NCBI GenBank assembly: GCA_902515205.1
Contig: CABXTU010000001.1
Coordinates: forward strand, 1-64,000
DNA from: an uncultured Pelagibacteraceae bacterium
GTDB taxonomy: Bacteria; Pseudomonadota; Alphaproteobacteria; Pelagibacterales; Pelagibacteraceae
DNA length: 64,000 nt
Direction of reading: 5' to 3'
The notes under the pieces were generated by a model. It saw only the letters and a list, made by a program, of their open reading frames with translations. It made no database searches and was not told the DNA's origin. Positions 35,561-44,210 of this stretch are shown piece by piece; the stretch's first letter is position 1; every line of letters begins with the position of its first letter. The position numbers and the translations under genes were made by a program.

Positions 35561-38230
35561 TTAGATCATATTTCTTAAAACATACTGTAGTATTCCACCA
35601 TGTTTATAATACTCTAATTCATTTTTTGTATCTATTCTACACAAAGTTTCCACCGTTTTTGTATCTCCAGATAAATATTTCATTTCTAATTTAATTTTAT
35701 CAGAAGGGTCAATACCCTTTTCAATATCAACAACGCTAATCAATTCTGATCCAACTAAATTTAAATTTTTTCGATTCATATTTTCTAAAAATTGTAAGGG
35801 TAAAATTCCCATACCAATTAAATTGGATCTATGTATTCTCTCAAAACTTTCTGCTATAACAACTTTTACACCTAATAATTTGGTTCCTTTCGCAGCCCAA
35901 TCCCTTGATGATCCTGTGCCATATTCTTTCCCACCAATAACGACAAGATCAGTACCTCTTTTCTTATATTCAACTACAGCATTATAAATTGGCATCACTT
36001 TTTCTTCGGGATATAATTTTGTATATCCTCCCTCTGTACCTGGAGCCATTTCGTTTCTAATCCTGATATTTGCAAAAGTACCTCTCATCATTACTTCATG
36101 ATTGCCTCTTCTAGAACCATATGAATTATAGTCTTTGGGTAGAATTTGATAATTCATAAAATACTCACCAGTTGGACTTTCTTTTTGAATACTCCCAGCT
36201 GGAGAAATATGATCTGTAGTAACCATATCTCCTAGGATTAATAATGGTCTAGCATCTTTTATTTTTGTAAAACCTTCTGGTTGATCAGGTAAATTATCAA
36301 AAAAAGGTGGCTTTTTTACATAGGTCGAATTTTCTTGCCAATTATAGATACTATTTCTTTCAGTTTCTATTTCTTGCCATTGTTTTGGTCCCTCTGAAAC
36401 ATTTGAATATCTTTTAATAAACATGTCTGCGTTTAAAGATGATTTAAGTGTATCTTCAATTTCTTGGTTGCTAGGCCAAATGTCTTTTAAATAAATGTCA
36501 TTACCTTTTTTATCTTTTCCTAATGAGTCCTTATATAAATCAAATTCCATATGACCAGCTAAGGCGTACGCTACAACTAATGGAGGAGATGCTAAATAAT
36601 TTGCTTTTATGTGTGGTGAAATTCTTCCTTCAAAATTTCTATTACCTGACAATACTGAAACTGCATAAATATTTTCTTTTTGTATTGCCTCAACAATATT
36701 GTCTGCCAAAGGACCAGAATTTCCAATACAAGTAGTACAACCATACCCCACAAGATTAAATCCAAGTTCATCTAAATAAGTATTTAAACCAGCTTTTTCT
36801 AAATAATCTGTTACGACTTGTGAGCCTGGAGCTAAGGATGTTTTTACCCATGGTTTAACTTTTAAGCCCAATTCGATTGCTTTCTTTGCTAATAGACCAG
36901 CACCAATTAGTACATTGGGATTAGAAGTATTCGTACAAGAGGTAATCGCTGCAATTAATATTGATCCATCTTTAATTTCATATTCGGTATTTGATACCTT
37001 CGAAGTCGAGAAATTTTCTTTTTTTGTAATTTCTGAAAAGCTTTTCTTAAAATTAACAGATGCATCTGTTAATAACACTTTATCTTGCGGTCTTTTTGGA
37101 CCAGATATTGTCGGAACTATTGTCGTCATGTCTAATGATAAGCTATCAGTAAATTCAATATCATTGCTAACCCATAAACCTTGAGCTTTTGCATATTCTT
37201 CAACAATTTTCACTGTCAATGCGTCTCTACCTGAAAATTTTAAATAATTTAATGTTTCATCATCTATTGGAAAAAAACCACAAGTTGCCCCATACTCAGG
37301 AGCCATATTTGCTATAGTTGCACGATCAGCTAAAGTTAAATTTTTTAATCCATCTCCATAAAATTCAACAAATTTTCCAACTACACCTTTGTCTCTTAAC
37401 ATTTTTACAACTGTTAAAACTAAATCTGTAGCTGTGGTTCCTTCAGGCATTTTATTTTTCATTTCAAAACCAATTACCTCAGGGATAAGCATTGATATTG
37501 GTTGACCTAACATTCCTGCTTCAGCCTCAATTCCACCTACTCCCCAACCTAATACAGACAAGCCATTAACCATTGTTGTGTGACTGTCAGTTCCAACTAG
37601 TGTATCTGGAAAAAGATATTTATCACCTTCAAATTCTTCACTCCAAACTACTTTTGATAAATATTCTAAGTTTACCTGATGACATATTCCTGTTCCTGGT
37701 GGAACTATTCTAAAATTGTCAAATGCTTGTTGTCCCCACTTTAAAAAAGAGTATCTTTCTCCGTTTCTTTCAAATTCAATTTGAACATTCTTTTCAAAAG
37801 AATCTGATTTTGCTGATTTATCTACTTGCACAGAATGATCAATAACTAAATCTACAGTAGATAAAGGGTTAATTAAATTAGGATCTTTATTCTTATCTTT
37901 AACTGCTTCTCGCATTGCAGCCAAATCTGCTACAGCAGGTATTCCAGTATAGTCTTGTAGTAAAACTCTTGCAGGTCTGTAAGCTATTTCTGTTTTTGAC
38001 TTTTTATTTTTGATCCAATCTTTTATAGCCTCTATTTGATTTTTTGTAACAGTTAAGTCATCTTCATATCTCAAAAGATTTTCTAATAGAACTTTTAAGG
38101 ATTTAGGTAATTTTGAGATCCCATCAAGTCCATTTCTTTCAGCTTTTGAAAGTGAAAATATTTTAAAATTTTTTCCACCAATCATTAGGTCTGATAAAGA
38201 TTTGTAAGAGTTTTTTATACCTGGTTTCAT
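35561..38230 (-). CDS. acnA: Aconitate hydratase A
   Basis: An 889-residue AcnA: LLQDYTGIPAVADLAAMREA, HSVQVDKSAKSDSF, DSHTTMVNGLSVLGWGVGGIEAEA, ITSCTNTSNPNVLIGAGLLA with the first cluster Cys, GYGCTTCIGNSGPL with two more, and TGSSRDWAAKGTKLLGVK in the swivelling domain. It isomerises citrate and isocitrate in the TCA and glyoxylate cycles. Length is normal. It lies two bases upstream of the YfgM-like gene and three after the LysE gene. Confidence 0.97.
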   Translation of the reverse strand: MKPGIKNSYKSLSDLMIGGKNFKIFSLSKAERNGLDGISKLPKSLKVLLENLLRYEDDLTVTKNQIEAIKDWIKNKKSKTEIAYRPARVLLQDYTGIPAVADLAAMREAVKDKNKDPNLINPLSTVDLVIDHSVQVDKSAKSDSFEKNVQIEFERNGERYSFLKWGQQAFDNFRIVPPGTGICHQVNLEYLSKVVWSEEFEGDKYLFPDTLVGTDSHTTMVNGLSVLGWGVGGIEAEAGMLGQPISMLIPEVIGFEMKNKMPEGTTATDLVLTVVKMLRDKGVVGKFVEFYGDGLKNLTLADRATIANMAPEYGATCGFFPIDDETLNYLKFSGRDALTVKIVEEYAKAQGLWVSNDIEFTDSLSLDMTTIVPTISGPKRPQDKVLLTDASVNFKKSFSEITKKENFSTSKVSNTEYEIKDGSILIAAITSCTNTSNPNVLIGAGLLAKKAIELGLKVKPWVKTSLAPGSQVVTDYLEKAGLNTYLDELGFNLVGYGCTTCIGNSGPLADNIVEAIQKENIYAVSVLSGNRNFEGRISPHIKANYLASPPLVVAYALAGHMEFDLYKDSLGKDKKGNDIYLKDIWPSNQEIEDTLKSSLNADMFIKRYSNVSEGPKQWQEIETERNSIYNWQENSTYVKKPPFFDNLPDQPEGFTKIKDARPLLILGDMVTTDHISPAGSIQKESPTGEYFMNYQILPKDYNSYGSRRGNHEVMMRGTFANIRIRNEMAPGTEGGYTKLYPEEKVMPIYNAVVEYKKRGTDLVVIGGKEYGTGSSRDWAAKGTKLLGVKVVIAESFERIHRSNLIGMGILPLQFLENMNRKNLNLVGSELISVVDIEKGIDPSDKIKLEMKYLSGDTKTVETLCRIDTKNELEYYKHGGILQYVLRNMI

Positions 38231-38233
38231 ACT

Positions 38234-38824
38234 TTATATATAAAATGTAATTATGCTCAAAAGAAGAAGACATGACATAACATAATTAAAATACTTTATA
38301 AATTTATCATTTGTCGCAAATTTCCTTAAAAATCGACCTACAAAAGTCCATAATGTGATGCTTGTTACAGAGAACAAGAAAGCGAGTAATACAATTTGTG
38401 TCGCATAATTCAAATAATTCTCTCCTAATTCAACGTAAGTGGATACCACTATGATTGCAACTGTTACTCCCTTTGGATTTAAGTATTGAAATAAAAACGT
38501 CTCAATAAATTTAACTGGATTTTCTTTTTTTGTATCGTCTGAATTAGCTGAAAAAGCAATTTTATATGCTAAATAGATCAAAAATAATGTTCCAAGGTAT
38601 TTAATAACAATTTGTATTATTGGAAATAGTTTAAATACATTGATTAAACCAATCGATAAAAAAATTACTAAGGAAGTAAAACCTAAAGTAACTCCAAGAA
38701 TATGGGGAATAGTTTTTTTTACACCAAAATTAAAACCTGAATATGAGGCTACAACATTGTTTGGCCCAGGCGTGTAAGCAGTTACAAACCAAAACAAGGA
38801 AATAGATAAAATTTCAGGATGCAT
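38234..38824 (-). CDS. LysE/RhtB family amino-acid exporter
   Basis: A 196-residue membrane protein with about six hydrophobic segments. ISLFWFVTAYTPGPNNVVASYSGFNFGVKKTIPHILGV near the start is the classic LysE/RhtB signature (PGPN), and FLFQYLNPKGVTVAIIVVSTYV lies in the middle. Substrates of this family are amino acids such as lysine, homoserine or threonine; which one is unknown. It sits four bases after the CsaA gene and three before aconitase. Confidence 0.9.
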   Translation of the reverse strand: MHPEILSISLFWFVTAYTPGPNNVVASYSGFNFGVKKTIPHILGVTLGFTSLVIFLSIGLINVFKLFPIIQIVIKYLGTLFLIYLAYKIAFSANSDDTKKENPVKFIETFLFQYLNPKGVTVAIIVVSTYVELGENYLNYATQIVLLAFLFSVTSITLWTFVGRFLRKFATNDKFIKYFNYVMSCLLLLSIITFYI

Positions 38825-38828
38825 AATT

Positions 38829-39170
38829 TTATGCTATGGGCAATCCGTCATCAGCTTTCTGAGAAGGGTGCACAAGTGTTACTTTTCCGTCTGAATCTAT
38901 GGATCCCAGAATTAATACTTGTGATACAACACCAGCGATATTCTTTTCTGGAAAGTTACAAACTCCAATCACCTGTTTTCCAACTAAATTTTCTTTATTA
39001 TAAAAATGAGTTATTTGAGCTGATGATTGTTTAACACCAATTTTTGCACCGAAATCAACTTTTAAAACTAATGATGGTTTTCTTGCTTTTTCATTTTTTT
39101 CTACTGAAATTACAGTGCCTAAGCGTATATCTATTTTTTCAAAATCTTGATAGGTTATTTGTTCTTTCAT
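38829..39170 (-). CDS. csaA: CsaA-type tRNA-binding domain protein
   Basis: A 113-residue OB-fold protein: FEKIDIRLGTVISVEKNEKARKPSLVLKVDFG, KQSSAQITHFYNKENLVGKQVIGVCNFPEKNIAGVVSQVLILG and the terminal HPSQKADDGLPIA are the CsaA pattern. CsaA dimers bind tRNA-like or unfolded protein and have been called secretion chaperones. The divergent ArgE-like gene begins only 22 bases away. Confidence 0.93.
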   Translation of the reverse strand: MKEQITYQDFEKIDIRLGTVISVEKNEKARKPSLVLKVDFGAKIGVKQSSAQITHFYNKENLVGKQVIGVCNFPEKNIAGVVSQVLILGSIDSDGKVTLVHPSQKADDGLPIA

Positions 39171-39186
39171 AATAATAATATATAAT
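39159..39186 (+). promoter_or_regulatory. Candidate promoter of the ArgE-like gene, within the csaA start
   Basis: TTGTTC at 39159-39164 (4 of 6 matches to the -35 consensus), a 16-base spacer and TATAAT at 39181-39186, six bases before the GTG. The -35 lies in the coding start of csaA on the other strand. Transcripts would start at or next to the GTG. Pattern only. Confidence 0.45.
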
Positions 39187-39192
39187 TAATTT

Positions 39193-40374
39193 GTGGCTGG
39201 AATAGATAACATATTATTTGAAAAATCAATAAAGATTCTTAAGGATCTTATATCCTATAAAACAATTTCAGGAGAAAATAATTCATCTTTAATTAATTAT
39301 TGTGAGGATATACTTACAAAATGTGGTGCATCTTCTTTTAAAGTTTTTGATGCAGATAAGAAAAGAGTAAATCTTTTTGCAACGCTAAAAGCAAAAAAAT
39401 CTAATGGTAAAGAACCAATTATTTTATCAGGTCACACAGACGTTGTTCCTGTTTCCAAAGGTTGGTCCACCGATCCATTTGTTGCAGAAATAAAAAATGA
39501 CAAATTATATGGAAGAGGATCTTGTGACATGAAAGGGTTTTTAGCATGTTCATTAGCTTTTGCTGATATCTTTTCAAAGTCAAATCTTTCTCGTGACATA
39601 CATTTTTCTTTAACATTTGATGAAGAGACCGCTTGCGTTGGAGCTCCCTTATTAATTAAAGAACTAAAGAAAAGAAAAATTACAAACGGTATATGTATTG
39701 TAGGAGAACCTACGAAGATGAAAATTATAGACTCTCACAAAGCCTGTTACGAATACACAACTTTTTTTGAGGGTCTTGCTGGACATAGTTCTAAACCAGA
39801 CGAAGGGGTGAATGCAGCAGAATACGCTTCAAGATATGTAAATAAACTTATGTCTTTAAGAAATGATTTGATAAATAGAAAACCTGAGAACTCAACATTT
39901 ACACCTCCATTCTCAACATTATCTATTGGTGGGATCTTCGGAGGAATAGCTCATAACGTCATAGCGGATAAATGTCATGTCAATTGGGAGACCAGACCAG
40001 TTAACAAATCAGATGGAATTTTTCTAAATAATGAAATCGATAATTATGCAAAAAAATTATTAGCTGAAATGAAAAAAAAATATCCGAATGCATCAATTAA
40101 AAAAGAAATAATTGGTGAAATAATTGGTTTTGATAGAATTCAAGACTCAAAAGCTTGTGAATTTGTCTCTAGTATTACTGGTGATAATAAGAGAGAAGTT
40201 GTTTCTTTTGGAACTGAAGCAGGACTATTTCAAGAAATCGGTATAAGCACTGTTGTTTGTGGACCTGGCTCAATTGAACAAGCACATATTATTGATGAGT
40301 TTATTGAATTAAATGAAATTAAAAAATGTTTATCTTTTTTAGAAGGAGTTAAAGAAAGATCTGTAATTAGTTAA
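39193..40374 (+). CDS. argE: ArgE/DapE-type M20 deacetylase (acetylornithine deacetylase-like)
   Basis: A 393-residue M20 metallopeptidase starting with GTG: ILSGHTDVVPVSKGWSTDPF (metal His and Asp), YGRGSCDMKGFLACSLAFA (bridging Asp), FDEETACVGAPLL (catalytic Glu), CIVGEPTKMKIIDSHKA and VCGPGSIEQAHIIDEFIEL (last metal His). The dimerisation domain lies between. This matches N-acetylornithine deacetylase, arginine synthesis. Related amidohydrolases cleave other N-acyl amino acids, so other roles cannot be excluded. Confidence 0.88.
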   Translation: MAGIDNILFEKSIKILKDLISYKTISGENNSSLINYCEDILTKCGASSFKVFDADKKRVNLFATLKAKKSNGKEPIILSGHTDVVPVSKGWSTDPFVAEIKNDKLYGRGSCDMKGFLACSLAFADIFSKSNLSRDIHFSLTFDEETACVGAPLLIKELKKRKITNGICIVGEPTKMKIIDSHKACYEYTTFFEGLAGHSSKPDEGVNAAEYASRYVNKLMSLRNDLINRKPENSTFTPPFSTLSIGGIFGGIAHNVIADKCHVNWETRPVNKSDGIFLNNEIDNYAKKLLAEMKKKYPNASIKKEIIGEIIGFDRIQDSKACEFVSSITGDNKREVVSFGTEAGLFQEIGISTVVCGPGSIEQAHIIDEFIELNEIKKCLSFLEGVKERSVIS

Positions 40375-40376
40375 AA

Positions 40377-41810
40377 TTAGTTCCAACCACCCACTGATTT
40401 TACTTCTAAAAATTCCTGCAGACCATGTTCGCCTCCTTCTCTTCCAATTCCAGAATGTTTAAAACCTCCAAATGGAGTATCAATTGCGATTCCTGTACCA
40501 TTAACATCAACCATTCCAGATCTTAATTTTTTAGCTACTCTTCTTGCTTTTTCATGGTCCTTAGTTTGAATATAATTTGTTAAGCCATATGGAGTGTCAT
40601 TAGCTATTTTTATAGCTTCGTCTTCGGTCTCAAACGGGATCACAGATAAAACTGGTCCAAAAATCTCAGTTCTAGCAATTTCCATTTTGTTATTTACGTC
40701 AACAAAAACTGTTGGTTTTACAAAATATCCTTTTTTAAGACCACTAGGTTTTCCAAGTCCTCCTGCTATTAATTTTGCACCTTCATCAATCCCCTTTTGA
40801 ATTAAAGACTGTATCTTATTATATTGAGTTTCTGAAACTACTGGTCCAATATGTTCCCCTTCTTTATTAGGATCTCCTACCTGCATTTCTTCTGTAAATT
40901 TTTTTAATCTTTTAACTGCTCGATTATAATTAGATTTTTCGATTAGCATTCTTGTTGGAGCATTACAAGATTGTCCAGAATTTTTGAAACATCTCAAAGC
41001 ACCCCATTCAATAGCGTTTGGATCTGCATCTTCAAAGATGATATTTGCTCCCTTGCCACCAAGTTCTAAACTAACTCTTTTAAAATCACTTGCAGCATTT
41101 TGTGAGATTAATGCGCCGGCCCTTGTGGATCCTGTAAAAGAAATCATATTAATATCAGGATGCCTAGTTAATGCTTCTCCTGTTATAAAACCATCACCAT
41201 TAATCAAATTAAAAACTCCTGGTGGGAATTTTGTTTCGTCAATTAATTCTGCTAAAATCATTGATGATAATGGTGCAAGTTCTGATGGTTTCAAAACCAT
41301 TGTGCAACCAGATGCTAGGGCAGGCATTACTTTCAAACAAACCTGATTCATTGGCCAATTCCATGGTGTAATTAATGCACAAACTCCTTTAGGTTCGTAA
41401 ATAAGTCTTTGACTTGGAGCATGATCACCCAAAGGTTTTTCGAAATCAAAACTTTTTAAATGTCTAATAAAAGATTTGATGTGAGCTGCACCGGTACCTG
41501 CCTGTAGTTTTGTAGCAAAATCCTTGGGAGCACCCATCTCTAAAGTAATAGCTTTAGCGATATCAGACCATCTTTTTTTATAATTTTCATAAAGTTTTTC
41601 TAATAATTTTATTCTTTCCTCTTTGAAAGAATAGGCCCAGGTCTCATAGGCTTTTTTAGCTGAACTTACAGCATGATCCACATCATCTTTATTGCCTAGA
41701 GTAATAACAGCACTATTTTCCTCAGTTGCAGGATTAATGACTTTAATTTCCTTTTTACTTTGAGGTTCTTGCCATTTGCCATCAATATAAAATTTTTTTT
41801 TATTTTCCAT
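40377..41810 (-). CDS. NAD(P)-dependent aldehyde dehydrogenase
   Basis: A 477-residue ALDH: CALITPWNWPMNQVCLKVMPALASG (NAD site), TGSTRAGALI, LELGGKGANII (catalytic Glu), FKNSGQSCNAPTRML (catalytic Cys) and IFGPVLSVIPFETEDEAIK. Substrate cannot be told by motif. It follows the ureohydrolase gene on the same strand with a 20-base gap, suggesting oxidation of an aminoaldehyde formed from a guanidino compound, such as 4-aminobutanal after agmatine hydrolysis; that is inference. Confidence 0.93.
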   Translation of the reverse strand: MENKKKFYIDGKWQEPQSKKEIKVINPATEENSAVITLGNKDDVDHAVSSAKKAYETWAYSFKEERIKLLEKLYENYKKRWSDIAKAITLEMGAPKDFATKLQAGTGAAHIKSFIRHLKSFDFEKPLGDHAPSQRLIYEPKGVCALITPWNWPMNQVCLKVMPALASGCTMVLKPSELAPLSSMILAELIDETKFPPGVFNLINGDGFITGEALTRHPDINMISFTGSTRAGALISQNAASDFKRVSLELGGKGANIIFEDADPNAIEWGALRCFKNSGQSCNAPTRMLIEKSNYNRAVKRLKKFTEEMQVGDPNKEGEHIGPVVSETQYNKIQSLIQKGIDEGAKLIAGGLGKPSGLKKGYFVKPTVFVDVNNKMEIARTEIFGPVLSVIPFETEDEAIKIANDTPYGLTNYIQTKDHEKARRVAKKLRSGMVDVNGTGIAIDTPFGGFKHSGIGREGGEHGLQEFLEVKSVGGWN

Positions 41811-41830
41811 AAAGGTTTAATAATCCTTGA

Positions 41831-42790
41831 TTATTTTTTTGCAAATAAATTTGTTAATTCATACACTATAGTTGCTGCAGCTAGAGAAGTAACTTCTGCA
41901 TGATCATATGCTGGAGAAACTTCTACGACATCTGCAGATATTAGGTTTAAACCTGATAAACCTCTTAAAACATTAACCATTTCTCTTGAGGAAATCCCGG
42001 CAATTTCTGGAGTGCCTGTACCAGGTGCGAAAGCAGGATCTAATACATCAATATCTATCGACAAGTATAAAGGATTATTTCCAACTCTTTTTTTAATTCT
42101 TTCAGCTATTTTGTCTGTACCTTGTGTTTGGAATTCATCGCAATGAATTATTTTAAATCCAAAACTTTCATCATTTTTTAGATCCTCTCTACTATATAAT
42201 GGACCCCTAATACCCACATGCATTGATGCATCATCTAAAAATAAATTTTCTTCTCTTGCTCTTCTAAACGGTGTGCCATGGGTATAAGGTGCGCCAAAGT
42301 AAGTATCCCAGGTATCTAGATGAGCATCAAAATGAACTAAGGCTACAGGCCCATTGTTAATTTTGTTAATTGCCTTTAACAATGGAAATGCAATTGTATG
42401 ATCACCCCCTAAACTTATAATTCCTCCAACTTTATTTAATAATTTCTCAGCTCCTTTTTCTATCTGTTTAATTGCTTCGTCTATATTAAAAGGGTTGCAA
42501 GTAATATCACCTGCATCAGCGACTTGTTGGAATTTAAATGGCTCTACATCATAATTGGGATGATAATTTGTTCTTAAATGTCTTGATGCTTGTCTAATGC
42601 TTTGAGGTCCAAATCTTGCTCCTGGTCTATAACTAGTGCCTGCATCAAATGGTATGCCAACGATTGCAACATCACAACTTTCAACATCTCTTAACTCTGG
42701 CAATCTTGCAAATGTTGAAGGACCAGCAAACCGAGGCACTTTAGTTCCACTTACTGGTTGGATTGGATCTTTATTTCTTTTTTTTTTCAC
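41831..42790 (-). CDS. speB: Agmatinase-like ureohydrolase
   Basis: A 319-residue ureohydrolase: DVAIVGIPFDAGTSYRPGARFGPQSIRQAS, IISLGGDHTIAFPLL, VHFDAHLDTW and SIDIDVLDPAFAPGTGTPEIAG give the four Asp and one or two His ligands of the dimanganese site. Agmatinase is the closest named type, but guanidinobutyrase and guanidinopropionase share all these motifs. It starts a two-gene unit with an aldehyde dehydrogenase. Confidence 0.83.
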   Translation of the reverse strand: MKKKRNKDPIQPVSGTKVPRFAGPSTFARLPELRDVESCDVAIVGIPFDAGTSYRPGARFGPQSIRQASRHLRTNYHPNYDVEPFKFQQVADAGDITCNPFNIDEAIKQIEKGAEKLLNKVGGIISLGGDHTIAFPLLKAINKINNGPVALVHFDAHLDTWDTYFGAPYTHGTPFRRAREENLFLDDASMHVGIRGPLYSREDLKNDESFGFKIIHCDEFQTQGTDKIAERIKKRVGNNPLYLSIDIDVLDPAFAPGTGTPEIAGISSREMVNVLRGLSGLNLISADVVEVSPAYDHAEVTSLAAATIVYELTNLFAKK

Positions 42791-42843
42791 AGTAAAATTG
42801 TATCACATTCAATTAAATTGGAATATCTTCTATATCTATATAT

Positions 42844-43566
42844 ATGAGCCTAATAAGATTAATTATACTATCTTTATTTATTTTTACTCAAACTCAGGCA
42901 GATACAATTTACAATCTAATAAAAATCCCAAATTTGGAAATTTACGATATCAAAACTGTAAATAAACTAAGATACTTATATGCTATAAAACCATTCACTC
43001 TTGGAACTGAAAAAAATATAAAATGTTACAACTCTAAAAAAAATATTTTAGATGAAAAATATAAAATAATTAAAGAAAGTTTAGATAAATACGATCAAAA
43101 ATTTCTCAAAAAGATTAATTTAAAATATATTGTTATGTGCGAGGACTTATCTATCTCAAATATCAACACTGCTGGAATTCCAGATAATATAATGAAAACT
43201 TTAATACTAGATGTAAAATTTGATAAAAATTATTTTGAACGCGTAATTCACCACGAGGTTTTTCATATTATAAATGATTCTTTTAAAGAGATATTTGATG
43301 AAAAAGTTTGGTCTAATTTTAATGTTAAAGAATTCGAATATGCTGAGTGCTCGACTTGTACTGATAAATTAGGATTAGATACTTATTTGAACACTACGGG
43401 ATTTTTTACCGAGTATTCACAATCTACAGCATCCGAGGATATGGCTGAAGTTTTTTCTCATTTAATGATTGGAATAAACTTAAGTAATCCTGATCCAATT
43501 TTAAAAAAAAAAATTGAATTTATTAAAAGTAATCTTTTGAGAATTGATCAAAATTTTAACTTATGA
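42844..43566 (+). CDS. Secreted putative zinc metallopeptidase
   Basis: A 240-residue protein with a signal peptide (residues about 1-19, LSLFIFTQTQA). H137-E138-x-x-H141 (HEVFH) is a gluzincin-like zinc motif, and the later TASEDMAEVFSHLMIG provides a candidate third ligand (Glu or Asp) on the following helix. Between them lies a cysteine pair (AECSTC). No family name is recognised. Its stop overlaps the cyclophilin start by four bases, so the two secreted proteins are probably made together. Confidence 0.7.
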   Translation: MSLIRLIILSLFIFTQTQADTIYNLIKIPNLEIYDIKTVNKLRYLYAIKPFTLGTEKNIKCYNSKKNILDEKYKIIKESLDKYDQKFLKKINLKYIVMCEDLSISNINTAGIPDNIMKTLILDVKFDKNYFERVIHHEVFHIINDSFKEIFDEKVWSNFNVKEFEYAECSTCTDKLGLDTYLNTTGFFTEYSQSTASEDMAEVFSHLMIGINLSNPDPILKKKIEFIKSNLLRIDQNFNL

Positions 43567-44210
43567 TAAAAAAGATTAAAGCCTCGACGTCTGAAAAAAT
43601 AATTTTTGCTTTTATAATTATTTTAGCAATTTTTTCCTTTAGTTTTTTTTTTTCCATAAAAAATAAATGTTTATTTGTAAAAAATTTCAACCCTCAAGAA
43701 ATTACTTTTAAAGACCCAGGTAATATTGCAATATTGAACGTGGAATGTGGAAATGTGATAATGGAACTTTATCCTGATATTTCACCAAATGCTGTAGAAA
43801 GATTTAAGCAATTAATTAGATCTAAGGCATATGACAATGTTGCATTTCATAGAGTTATTAAGGACACCCTTGTTCAAGCAGGAGATTTAGAATTTGGAAA
43901 AAAAGGAAGTTTAGATTATGGAAAAATTGGCACTGGAAAATCTGGATTAGGTACTATTAATTCAGAAATAGATGCACCTTTTAACTTTGAAAGAGGAAGT
44001 GTTGGTTTGGTAAGGACTAAAAAATATAATACCGAGGATAGTCAGTTCTTCATAATTCTCAAAGATGAGCCTTTATATGAAACCGAATACACACCTATTG
44101 GGAAAGTAGTTTATGGATTAGAAGCTTTAGAAAAGATAAAATATCTAGATAAATCTGAATATGTATTAAGACCAGATTTTATTAATTCTTTAAGAATGTT
44201 AATTAATTAA
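43563..44210 (+). CDS. Membrane-anchored cyclophilin peptidylprolyl isomerase
   Basis: A 215-residue protein with an N-terminal membrane anchor (residues about 13-32, IIFAFIIILAIFSFSFFFS) and a cyclophilin domain: NIAILNVECGNVIMELYPDISPNAVERF, YDNVAFHRVIKDTLVQAGD with the FHR motif, and DSQFFIILKDEPLYETEYTPIGKVVYG with FFI. It would speed proline isomerisation in the periplasm. It overlaps the metallopeptidase gene by four bases and the convergent FadN-like gene by 12 bases. Confidence 0.9.
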   Translation: MIKKIKASTSEKIIFAFIIILAIFSFSFFFSIKNKCLFVKNFNPQEITFKDPGNIAILNVECGNVIMELYPDISPNAVERFKQLIRSKAYDNVAFHRVIKDTLVQAGDLEFGKKGSLDYGKIGTGKSGLGTINSEIDAPFNFERGSVGLVRTKKYNTEDSQFFIILKDEPLYETEYTPIGKVVYGLEALEKIKYLDKSEYVLRPDFINSLRMLIN

